The notes below the pieces were generated by a model. That model did not search any database. It saw nothing but the letters and a program-made list of their open reading frames with translations, and was not told the DNA's origin. A DNA stretch of 10,155 bases from Candidatus Peregrinibacteria bacterium (GTDB lineage: Bacteria > Patescibacteriota > Gracilibacteria > UM-FILTER-43-11): contig JAUXDO010000038.1 of the NCBI GenBank assembly GCA_030618315.1, positions 1 to 10,155 of the forward strand. Direction: 5' to 3'. Both the position numbers and the translations under genes were made by a program. This document shows positions 1 to 6,486 of the stretch, piece by piece; position 1 is the stretch's first letter; every line of letters starts with the position of its first letter.

Positions 1-755
1 TTTATGATTAATCTGCGTAATGCTGTGCCAACTGGTGTACACGTCATTAATGTAGCAATCTTTCTATCCTTTGGCTGTTCCAATACATCTACATTGTCCG
101 GTTGAACTTCTAATTTATCATAAATACGATATGTGTATTTTATCTGATTATTGTAGACGATAAATTCGTCTCCGGGTACTAACTGTCCAAGAAGCGCAAA
201 AACGTCCTTAAATTGGCCCGAATCCCAAGGGTAATACGAACTATGACCTGTCATGAATACATTTCCATATTGTCCGGGTTTTGCCGTACCGGGATAATGA
301 ACAACACCATTTCTTAAGCCATCCTGTATTTGTTTTTCCAAATCAGCCCAGTTTTCTCCCTCAATGTGTTCAGTTGACATATCAACCAAAGGTACGCTTT
401 TTCCTAGTTTAGGAATAATGATTCTGTCATCAGTTGGTGCAATAGGCATATCGACCCATGCGAATTTTTTACGTACCTCCTTTTTATCCGGCAAAACAGG
501 TAAAAGCTCTGAGGCATCGATAATTTTAACATTTGTACCAGTAGCTGTATTAAGAACTTGTTCAGCCTTAGCTTGAGCTTCTGGATTTAAAGCACTGACT
601 AAAATATTCTTATATGCAGTGAAATTAATCGCGAAAAACGAAATAGCAAATATCATACCAGTTACTACTGCAAATCTGACAAATTGCCAAATACGATCAC
701 CTATCGTGATTTTTTCAAACTCGACTCCCCTTTCATTTTTATATGATATATGCAT
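1..755 (-). CDS. Sortase, membrane-anchored, C-terminus cut by window edge
   Basis: Sortases are membrane-bound cysteine transpeptidases that cleave a sorting motif in exported proteins and join them to the cell surface or to each other. Reading from ATG at 755, 251 codons are visible and the frame runs off the left edge. One membrane helix lies at about residues 24-45, so the enzyme is N-terminally anchored with its catalytic domain outside. Catalytic residues are visible: His171 in TGHSS, Cys239 in TLMTCTP, and an Arg in ALRRLII (probably Arg248). The TCTPVGT context resembles class D/E-type sortases rather than SrtA, but the class call is tentative. The protein is probably nearly complete. 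The start is the only ATG fitting the frame; AGAGG sits only three bases upstream, too close for a normal ribosome site. No clear LPXTG substrate with a sorting tail is encoded nearby. Confidence 0.9.
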   Translation of the reverse strand, partial: MHISYKNERGVEFEKITIGDRIWQFVRFAVVTGMIFAISFFAINFTAYKNILVSALNPEAQAKAEQVLNTATGTNVKIIDASELLPVLPDKKEVRKKFAWVDMPIAPTDDRIIIPKLGKSVPLVDMSTEHIEGENWADLEKQIQDGLRNGVVHYPGTAKPGQYGNVFMTGHSSYYPWDSGQFKDVFALLGQLVPGDEFIVYNNQIKYTYRIYDKLEVQPDNVDVLEQPKDRKIATLMTCTPVGTALRRLII

Positions 756-764
756 TATCCTCTT

Positions 765-793
765 ATTATAGCAAATTTTACGGGAAATTTCAA
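765..793 (-). promoter_or_regulatory. Sigma70-like promoter of the sortase gene (proximal)
   Basis: On the minus strand TTGAAA (788-793) and a perfect TATAAT (765-770) are separated by 17 bases. The expected transcription start, about seven bases past the -10, is near 758, only about three bases before the ATG at 755. The transcript would therefore be leaderless or nearly so. Sequence match only. Confidence 0.6.
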
Positions 794-809
794 TACATTA
801 AGCGCTCAA

Positions 810-838
810 ATATTAACATCTTTTTACTTGTTTGTCAA
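810..838 (-). promoter_or_regulatory. Possible second, upstream sortase promoter
   Basis: A perfect -35 hexamer TTGACA (833-838, minus strand) is followed after 17 bases by TAATAT (810-815), a 4/6 match to the -10 consensus. It would give a leader of about 45-50 bases. It could be the main promoter if the proximal one is inactive, or a chance match in AT-rich DNA. Confidence 0.35.
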
Positions 839-889
839 ATGTAAATATATACTTTAAATTGAGACATCATATTACATATAAAACTCAAA

Positions 890-2404
890 CTATTCCACTT
901 CAATTCTAGGAAACAATATTTCCTGTTCGCCTAGTGATTGCCAACCGACAACAACTCCCCAACCATTCTCCTTCTCAGTATCTATTTCGACAGATAAACC
1001 TATTTGTCTGCGGATTTTTGCTGATGCTTCAGGAATTATCGGACTAATCATAATGCTGATATGGCGTAAAACCTCTAGTAGGTTACATAGTACCGCCCTC
1101 CCCTTCTCTTCATTCTTCTTAATCAATGCCCACGGCTTTTCCTCCTCCATCATCTTATTTGCGAAATCGACAAGCCTCCAGACATGAAAAACAGCTTCAT
1201 GCAGATTATACTCATTCATATCGGCAACATATTTCTTCCAGGTTTCATCCACCTTTTCCTTATATAAATCAGCATATTTATCGAACGTAAAATCTGTAAT
1301 TTCGTTACGGCTAACTAGGCTATATATCCTATTTACAAGGTTACCCAGATTATTGGCTAAATCCGAATTATAACGCTCAATGAAAAGTTTTTTATTAAAA
1401 TCACCATCATTTCCAAAAGGAATTTCACGAAGTAAATAGTACCTAAGCGCATCCGTTCCGAATTCATCAACAATTGTAAACGGGTCAACAACATTACCAA
1501 GGGATTTGCTCATTTTCTTACCTTCAGCGGTAATAAAACCATGAATAAGAATCTCAGATGAAGGCTCCACACCTGCAGACATAAGCATAGCCTGCCACAT
1601 ATTAGATTGCTGACGAAGATTATCTGTGCCTGCTATTTGAACACCAGGCCACCAATCAGTATATTTTTTTTCCGGCCAGCCAAGAGTAGATATATAGTTT
1701 ACTAAAGCATCAAACCAAACATACATCACATGATCTTCGTCACCCGGCACTGGCACTCCCCATGGCATTTTTTCTCTTAATCTTGAAATTGAAAAATCCT
1801 TCAGCCCCCTTTCAGTAAATTTACGTATCTCAGTTAATCTATGTGTAGGACGGACAAAATTTGGATTATTTTTATAAAGTTCCAATAGTGCATCCTGATA
1901 TTTAGAAAATTTGAAAAAATAGTTTTCTTCTTCTATTAATTCAATATCTAGATTTGGATGAATTGGGCATTTACCTTCTTCAAGATCAGACTCTGTTTTC
2001 TCAAGCTCACAGCCAACGCAATACTTAACCTTGTAATTCTTTTTGTAAATATCGCCATTATCGAAGCACATCTTCCAGAATTCATGACATGCCTTAATAT
2101 GATGCTCATCTGTTGTACGTATAAAATTAGTATATGTTAGGTTAAGAATTCCTTTAAGTGCATCAAATTTAGCAGCATACTCATCACAGTATTCTTTCGG
2201 AGTTACTCCGGTTTCTTCAGCCTTTCGATAAATTTTTAGGCCATGTTCATCTGTACCGGTATTAAAAAGTACATCAAACCCCTGAAGGCGTTTAAATCTG
2301 GCAATAGCATCTGCCTGAATAATTTCCAACGCAAACCCAATATGCGGATCTGAATTCACATAAGGAAGTGTTGTAGTGATGTAGAATTTTTCTTTTTGTG
2401 ACAT
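890..2404 (-). CDS. metG: Methionyl-tRNA synthetase
   Basis: This cytoplasmic class I synthetase charges tRNA-Met with methionine using ATP. The 504-residue protein has HIGF at residues 21-24 (the HIGH signature), a zinc-knuckle pattern C129-x2-C132-x13-C146-x2-H149, GTDNLR at 259-264 and the KMSKS loop at 297-301, followed by an anticodon-binding helical domain. It stops at about the length of forms lacking the C-terminal EMAP/tRNA-binding domain. The block after GTDNLR reads QQSNMWQAML, where many bacterial enzymes have an RFH-x-x-x-WPAML type sequence; this variant is recalled as typical of some divergent lineages, not verified. I chose ATG at 2404 (MSQKEKFYIT) because homologues start right before this strand; a TTG at 2440 would add 12 unconvincing residues. 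No Shine-Dalgarno is seen. It lies 69 bases after the last pilin gene and may share its transcript. Confidence 0.96.
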   Translation of the reverse strand: MSQKEKFYITTTLPYVNSDPHIGFALEIIQADAIARFKRLQGFDVLFNTGTDEHGLKIYRKAEETGVTPKEYCDEYAAKFDALKGILNLTYTNFIRTTDEHHIKACHEFWKMCFDNGDIYKKNYKVKYCVGCELEKTESDLEEGKCPIHPNLDIELIEEENYFFKFSKYQDALLELYKNNPNFVRPTHRLTEIRKFTERGLKDFSISRLREKMPWGVPVPGDEDHVMYVWFDALVNYISTLGWPEKKYTDWWPGVQIAGTDNLRQQSNMWQAMLMSAGVEPSSEILIHGFITAEGKKMSKSLGNVVDPFTIVDEFGTDALRYYLLREIPFGNDGDFNKKLFIERYNSDLANNLGNLVNRIYSLVSRNEITDFTFDKYADLYKEKVDETWKKYVADMNEYNLHEAVFHVWRLVDFANKMMEEEKPWALIKKNEEKGRAVLCNLLEVLRHISIMISPIIPEASAKIRRQIGLSVEIDTEKENGWGVVVGWQSLGEQEILFPRIEVE

Positions 2405-2440
2405 GTTGAATAGCGTTATATCAAAATTACTATATAACAA

Positions 2441-2473
2441 AAATCACAAATCTAAAATCACAAATCAAAAATA
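2441..2473. repeat. Simple-repeat spacer (GATTTGTGATTTT-type units)
   Basis: The spacer between the last pilin gene and metG is made almost wholly of two near-copies of GATTTGTGATTTT (minus-strand reading) plus related bases. No hairpin or terminator is visible, so read-through into metG is plausible. Confidence 0.7.
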
Positions 2474-2866
2474 TTAAGTAGTAGCCCTAAATATCAAATC
2501 AATAACATTAGTAACAACCGCATATGCCAAAATTACAACAAATAAACCGATAGCTGCAAATTTAATTATTTTTTTAGCCCTTTCAGCCCTTTCCTGATTA
2601 CCAAGTGAACCAATATATGTAATACCACCAAATATCAACATTAATACAGCAACACTACCTGCGGCATATAGAATAAGATCTGTAATAAAGCTGATAATAT
2701 CATTAATTTTTGTTTCCGGAGAGGCGTCACCTAGTCTTCCTGCGGGCAAGTTCTCAGGCCTATAAACCTCGTGCTGTAAATCGGTTAAATTTATCCCAAA
2801 AGCATCAAAAGCCATAGTTGGGAGTAGTAGTATTGTGCCTATAATGATTAAGAAGGTTTTTTTCAT
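2474..2866 (-). CDS. T4SS pilin-like small membrane protein (array member 5)
   Basis: This is a 130-residue exported protein with an N-terminal hydrophobic signal or anchor (about 4-23), a short polar segment, and two membrane helices at about 58-82 and 100-124. The turn between the helices reads GGITYIGSLGNQERAERAKK, the pattern shared by all five array members. The family resembles VirB2/TrbC-type conjugative pilins and is commonly annotated in CPR genomes as 'type IV secretion system pilin'; function there is inferred, not proven. The polar segment contains NLPAGRLGDA (39-48), which resembles the translation of a palindrome in the repeat island (see findings). It is last in the pilin operon, 36 bases after its neighbour, and those bases are simple repeat. 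No Shine-Dalgarno is present. A role in an envelope-spanning pilus or channel is inferred. Confidence 0.8.
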   Translation of the reverse strand: MKKTFLIIIGTILLLPTMAFDAFGINLTDLQHEVYRPENLPAGRLGDASPETKINDIISFITDLILYAAGSVAVLMLIFGGITYIGSLGNQERAERAKKIIKFAAIGLFVVILAYAVVTNVIDLIFRATT

Positions 2867-2902
2867 TTTTCAAATTTCAAGTTTCCAATTTCAAATTTCG
2901 AA
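2867..2902. repeat. Simple-repeat spacer (GAAATTTGAAATT-type units)
   Basis: The bases between pilin genes 4 and 5 are a degenerate tandem of GAAATTTGAAATT-like units read on the minus strand, running right up to the start codon of the downstream gene. This repeat replaces any ribosome-binding site. No stem-loop is seen. Confidence 0.75.
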
Positions 2903-3562
2903 TTAAATAAATCTAAAGAAATCAATATCAGTAATAGCCTTAACAATTGCAAATGCCAGCGTTACTGCAACGAATCCGATAAGCGTGTAATAAATCATAT
3001 GCTTTGCTTTTGTGATACGTTCCTCATTATCAAATGACGTAACAAACATAACACCTGAAATCACTAATGCAACTAACACAACCACCCACGCAAAGCGGAA
3101 TAGCTGACGGATTAGCTGTGGTAAAAAATCTTCCATAAGGTCACCACTAGGTACATTTCCCGGTTTCGTTGGACCTATGAGTATTCTATTTACCTTATTC
3201 ATTTCATCAATTGCTTCACTTTCAGCATTTAAAAAAGATTCACTTGGGTACACCCCCGCAGGCATGTCAGCTCCTTCTTCAACAATATTTAAATGACTCT
3301 TGGCATCATAATCATCAAATTCATCAACGGCATTCTTAGCCGTTTTTAATTGCTTATTCGCGTCATCCTTTTTAGGATCATTAAGATTTATATCTTTAAC
3401 TCTTTTATCAAGACCGGAAAATGTATCAACAACCTCGCTCTGACTAGATTCCATCGAATCAACAACTGCGTCTTTCTCAGCCTGACTAATAGCAAAAGCA
3501 ACTGATGTCATGCCGAACATCAAAGTAAACAGACAAACCGATGTGATGATTTTTTTAAACAT
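2903..3562 (-). CDS. T4SS pilin-like protein with long acidic ectodomain (array member 4)
   Basis: The 219-residue protein has a clear signal peptide ending AFA at residue 24, then about 130 exported residues rich in Asp, Glu, Lys and Ser, probably helical at 25-90, and two C-terminal membrane helices at about 156-176 and 188-210. The turn between them, SGVMFVTSFDNEERITKAKH, keeps the array pattern with Asp in place of the usual Gly. The long ectodomain distinguishes it from the ordinary two-helix members and suggests a tip, adaptor or regulatory subunit; that is inference. I recognise no catalytic motif in the ectodomain. It begins 11 bases after the stop of member 3, with no Shine-Dalgarno, so it is probably cotranscribed. 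Confidence 0.78.
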   Translation of the reverse strand: MFKKIITSVCLFTLMFGMTSVAFAISQAEKDAVVDSMESSQSEVVDTFSGLDKRVKDINLNDPKKDDANKQLKTAKNAVDEFDDYDAKSHLNIVEEGADMPAGVYPSESFLNAESEAIDEMNKVNRILIGPTKPGNVPSGDLMEDFLPQLIRQLFRFAWVVVLVALVISGVMFVTSFDNEERITKAKHMIYYTLIGFVAVTLAFAIVKAITDIDFFRFI

Positions 3563-3573
3563 GATTGATAAAG

Positions 3574-3966
3574 TTATGAAAGCTGAATACTCGTAACAAT
3601 TGTCACTATTCCATAAGCAGTAATAGCAAGAACAAGGCCTATAATCGCATAAGTAAGTGTTTTGCGTGCAGAAGTCTGTTTTTCAGTATCGCCGTAAGCA
3701 GTCATATATTTATAACCTCCTATTATAAGTACGATTACCGCAAGACCGATAGCTAGCTTTAAAGCATAATCGATTACAAAAGGTATTAGTTTCGTGAATA
3801 TAAAACTTGATTTTATTTCTTCAGCCTGAATGCCTCCACCCGGTAAAACATTTCTTCCAACTGGCGGAGAAAGCACTGTATCTCTGTCGTATATTGAAGC
3901 TGCAAATGCAGTCTGAATACTTAGCATTGCTAGTACAAACGATGTAATAATTTGTTTAAAACGCAA
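3574..3966 (-). CDS. T4SS pilin-like small membrane protein (array member 3), TTG start
   Basis: This 130-residue protein has a signal peptide ending AFA at residue 22, a proline- and glycine-containing exported stretch (PPVGRNVLPGGG at 34-45), and two membrane helices at about 66-88 and 104-126 joined by GGYKYMTAYGDTEKQTSARK. Size, signal peptide and topology fit VirB2/TrbC-like pilins. The start is TTG at 3966, overlapping the end of the upstream gene by 11 bases. An ATG start is available only at residue 14, inside the signal peptide, and would destroy it, so the TTG start is preferred. The overlap suggests translational coupling to member 2. Confidence 0.8.
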   Translation of the reverse strand: MRFKQIITSFVLAMLSIQTAFAASIYDRDTVLSPPVGRNVLPGGGIQAEEIKSSFIFTKLIPFVIDYALKLAIGLAVIVLIIGGYKYMTAYGDTEKQTSARKTLTYAIIGLVLAITAYGIVTIVTSIQLS

Positions 3967-4672
3967 AGAATGTTGGGTTAATAGTATATAAAATAACTGA
4001 GGCCAAAAACCATAAAACCATTCCTGTTAAAGCCTTTATAATCATTTTTCTTCCACTGCCAAATGCTTCCGTATTACCTGCCGAGGTAGTCATTCGTATA
4101 CCACCGACTATCGACATTAAAATCACAAAACCAACTATTACTCCTGATAAATACTTATAAATCAGTCCAATATAATTATATAAAAGACCGAATGGTCCTT
4201 GGTATTCCTTGCCTTCTTCAAATGTAAGAATAGCTTGTATAGGCCCACGTACTGAACGGTTTTTGTCAGTTGGAGGCACCAATGCTTGTCCATGCCATAA
4301 TTTAGTTTCACATGAGATTCTGGATTCATTTTTTGGAGTAGGAAAACATTCAACCCAATATAGATCATAGCCAGGTTCACCTCCAATAGGCTCCTCAAGA
4401 AACATGCAATTTAGAGGGGTATTGTAATGTGGTATTCCGTCACCATCTTCTATTGGAGGTTCCGATGATCCACATTTACTTGGTGAAGTAGCACAGTAAG
4501 GAAAAAGTGCATAATTTCCAGTTTTACTATCATGATCCTCCTTTATTTGAGCACACCTACCCTCAAACGACGCCTCATCCGGTGTATCCTGGGCAAAAGC
4601 GAGACTATTGATTCCAAGCAAGCTCACTGTTAACGCAAGCATACCAATGATTTTAACAAATCTTTTAACCAT
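3956..4672 (-). CDS. T4SS pilin-like protein with six-cysteine ectodomain (array member 2)
   Basis: The 238-residue protein has a signal peptide (cleavage likely after AFA at 27), an exported domain of about 135 residues, and two membrane helices at about 172-194 and 208-230 with the array turn GGIRMTTSAGNTEAFGSGRK. The exported domain has exactly six cysteines at 40, 60, 67, 89, 109 and 121, with none in the rest of the protein, so three disulfides are plausible. The ectodomain is rich in Pro, Gly and Glu; I recognise no named domain. The ATG overlaps the stop of member 1 by eight bases (ATGGTTAA), a classic coupled start, and its own end overlaps member 3. It may be a specialised subunit of the same apparatus; partner and function are unknown. 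Confidence 0.8.
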   Translation of the reverse strand: MVKRFVKIIGMLALTVSLLGINSLAFAQDTPDEASFEGRCAQIKEDHDSKTGNYALFPYCATSPSKCGSSEPPIEDGDGIPHYNTPLNCMFLEEPIGGEPGYDLYWVECFPTPKNESRISCETKLWHGQALVPPTDKNRSVRGPIQAILTFEEGKEYQGPFGLLYNYIGLIYKYLSGVIVGFVILMSIVGGIRMTTSAGNTEAFGSGRKMIIKALTGMVLWFLASVILYTINPTFFAF

Positions 4673-5117
4673 AAATACTTTTAATTAATATTTGTACAGC
4701 AGTTACAAGAATATAAGCTCCAAGTGTAAAAACCAGCCCCTTAAGCCCTCCCCAAATATAACCTTTACCCTTGGTAACTTGCCCCTCCTCTCCGGCAGAC
4801 ATTAAAATCATAAAACCTCCAATACTCATTACAAGTATAGAAAGGCCACCAATAACAGCAGCCATAAGACCTATGACACGTTCAAATATATAATTGATAC
4901 CGCCTCTTATCCAGTTTTGCGGATTAATATCGGGATGTACGATACTTGTATCATGCCCGCCACCACTTCCGCTTAAGCTAAACATAAAATCAGGAGAATC
5001 AATATCCCCGGTTTGAGCAAATGCGACATTAGTCAAATCCATTGAACCTGAAACAAACAAGCCACTAAACGAAAAGGTGAATGCAAGAACAATGATTAAC
5101 GCGATTTTTTTAAGCAT
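4665..5117 (-). CDS. T4SS pilin-like small membrane protein (array member 1, operon-leading)
   Basis: The 150-residue protein has a long N-terminal hydrophobic region with a signal-peptidase-like site after AFA at 34, a Gly/Ser-rich exported stretch (SLSGSGGGHD at 47-56), and two membrane helices at about 80-106 and 120-146. The turn GGFMILMSAGEEGQVTKGKG fits the array pattern but has lost the basic residue pair found in most members. It is the first gene of the five-gene operon, behind a strong promoter match. The leader is A-rich (AACAAAAATAA just before ATG) and has no Shine-Dalgarno. Pilin or channel subunit function is inferred from topology and family resemblance. Confidence 0.8.
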   Translation of the reverse strand: MLKKIALIIVLAFTFSFSGLFVSGSMDLTNVAFAQTGDIDSPDFMFSLSGSGGGHDTSIVHPDINPQNWIRGGINYIFERVIGLMAAVIGGLSILVMSIGGFMILMSAGEEGQVTKGKGYIWGGLKGLVFTLGAYILVTAVQILIKSIYG

Positions 5118-5154
5118 TTATTTTTGTTTAACTAAATATAGCATAATTCATATA

Positions 5155-5183
5155 ATTATACCAAATTTTTGGCTTAAAATCAA
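5155..5183 (-). promoter_or_regulatory. Sigma70-like promoter of the pilin operon
   Basis: TTGATT (5178-5183) and a perfect TATAAT (5155-5160) on the minus strand are separated by 17 bases, giving a leader of about 30 bases to the ATG at 5117. The spacer holds a small inverted repeat, CCAAA-tt-TTTGG (5161-5172), which could be an operator or chance. The -35 is only ten bases past the large hairpin that ends rmuC. Confidence 0.62.
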
Positions 5184-5192
5184 GGGATTAAC

Positions 5193-5275
5193 TTGAAATA
5201 GCGGTTAGCGATTAGCGACAAGCGATTAGCTCAAAAAGCTATCCGCTAACCGCTAGCTACTAACCGCTATTTCAA
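5193..5275. repeat. Long imperfect hairpin of TAGCGGTTAGCG-like units over the rmuC stop
   Basis: The outer arms TTGAAATAGCGGTTAG (5193-5208) and its exact complement (5260-5275) form a 16-bp perfect stem. Between them lie further AGCGATTAGC and GCTAACCGCT units, which can form an inner stem (AGCGATTAGCT with AGCTATCCGCT, two mismatches) around CAAAA. The rmuC stop codon (5272-5274) lies within the arm. No T-run follows in the direction of rmuC transcription, so it is not a textbook intrinsic terminator, although an RNA of this shape may still slow polymerase or protect the mRNA end. Confidence 0.8.
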
Positions 5276-6429
5276 CCCAGCTCAACCTCAGCCTTAACAT
5301 CAACCGACTTAAGTTTTACACTTACATCCGAGCTCATCTCATCAAAAGACTTTGGACGATCAATGGCTGGAATATCAGCATCGATTTTGGACTTACCATC
5401 GCTTATCTTAATTACATCCTTATCGATTTTTCCATATTCTTTGCCCGCATTATTATAAGCATTAACAGTTGTGGAAAGATGATTACCGACTTTATTCATA
5501 TGATCCTGATAGGCATTCAAATGACGACCTAAATCCCCTACTCTCTTTTGGATTTCAACTGCTTGTTTTTCGATAGTAAGCGCTTTTAATGCCTGCATAA
5601 CTGTTTGTAGATAAGCATAAAATGTCATTGGAGATACCATAATCACATGTTTTTTAAACGCGTATTCAACCAAATCATGTGAATTTACATCCAGATTACC
5701 GATTTTTTGATTGAGTAAGTTGTAAAACACACCATCTGCGGGGATAAACATAAAAGCAAATTCGGTAGTCCCCTCTTTTGGACGCACATATTTACTCGTT
5801 TCATCAATTCTCTTTTTTAAGTCTGATTTAAACTCTTTTTCAATCTGCATCCGCTCATTATCATCATTCACTTCCATCATCGCATTGTAGTTTTCAAGCG
5901 AAAATTTAGCATCGATTGGAATAATACTATCTCTTACAAAAATAACAGCATCAACAGTCTCACCATTTTCAAATGAATACTGCATTTTAAAATGATCCGG
6001 AGGTAATTGCTGGGAAAGAAGATTTTCCAAAAAGAATTCACCAAGTATCCCGCGCTGTTTTGGGTTTTTAAGGATGTTTTCAAGAGATTTCATCTGCTCG
6101 GCAAAACCGACGACCTGCTTATTAGTTTCATCTAATTTTGTAAGTTTTTCAGTTACACCCTTTACGTTTTCAGTTACGTCCTTGATTATCTTCTGACTGG
6201 AAGCAAATTGTTTTTGAAGTGACTCGGAAAGAATCTGCGAGGACTTATTCATCTGCTCATTAATAGTCTTGTCCTGAGTTTTCATACTCCTCTGAAGCTC
6301 AAATAACTGCTCCTGAAGCATTTTATAGGATTGATCGTCCTTCGGCGCCTTCATGCCCTCATACATCTTATATCCAAGCACTAAAACCGCTCCGATTCCG
6401 ATAAGAATAAATATTGAAATAATGTCCAT
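5272..6429 (-). CDS. rmuC: RmuC-family DNA recombination/nuclease-fold protein
   Basis: RmuC proteins are membrane-anchored coiled-coil proteins with a PD-(D/E)XK-like nuclease fold; in E. coli loss of RmuC raises inversion between short inverted repeats, but its enzymology is not well defined. This 385-residue copy has an N-terminal membrane helix (about 4-20), a long coiled coil (about 33-115), then the conserved core: KQRGILGEFFLENLL (124-138), ETVDAVIF with Asp160, and PIDAKF (171-176) with Asp173 and Lys175 as the likely catalytic D-x-K pair. A second helical stretch (about 270-340) and an acidic, probably disordered tail follow. Length is within the usual range for the family. The gene stands alone between a 57-base spacer and the hairpin. 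No Shine-Dalgarno precedes the ATG. Confidence 0.92.
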   Translation of the reverse strand: MDIISIFILIGIGAVLVLGYKMYEGMKAPKDDQSYKMLQEQLFELQRSMKTQDKTINEQMNKSSQILSESLQKQFASSQKIIKDVTENVKGVTEKLTKLDETNKQVVGFAEQMKSLENILKNPKQRGILGEFFLENLLSQQLPPDHFKMQYSFENGETVDAVIFVRDSIIPIDAKFSLENYNAMMEVNDDNERMQIEKEFKSDLKKRIDETSKYVRPKEGTTEFAFMFIPADGVFYNLLNQKIGNLDVNSHDLVEYAFKKHVIMVSPMTFYAYLQTVMQALKALTIEKQAVEIQKRVGDLGRHLNAYQDHMNKVGNHLSTTVNAYNNAGKEYGKIDKDVIKISDGKSKIDADIPAIDRPKSFDEMSSDVSVKLKSVDVKAEVELG

Positions 6430-6454
6430 ATTTGTTTATGTTAACGTAGAAGTA

Positions 6455-6483
6455 ATTTTATCGATTATTGGAGGGAAAGTAAA
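6455..6483 (-). promoter_or_regulatory. Probable rmuC promoter
   Basis: TTTACT (6478-6483, 4/6) and TAAAAT (6455-6460, 5/6) on the minus strand are spaced by 17 bases, giving a leader of about 20 bases before the ATG at 6429. It overlaps the region just after the GIY-YIG gene. Sequence match only. Confidence 0.45.
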
Positions 6484-6486
6484 CTT

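Noticed and set aside
364..576. Plus-strand open frame opposite the sortase
   Set aside because: Antisense shadow of a gene with intact catalytic motifs.
1958..2140. Plus-strand open frame opposite metG
   Set aside because: Antisense shadow of a conserved synthetase region.
4162..4398. Alternative minus-strand frame inside pilin member 2
   Set aside because: The overlapping frame has a signal peptide, conserved cysteines and the array motif; this one has nothing recognisable.
2474..5117. Pilin-like proteins as sortase substrates (LPAGR, LPGGG)
   Set aside because: The motifs lie before the membrane helices and lack the LPXTG-hydrophobic-basic tail order at the C-terminus.
5193..5275. Standard intrinsic terminator
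   Set aside because: The stem is strong but no T-run follows in the direction of rmuC transcription, and the stem includes the stop codon.
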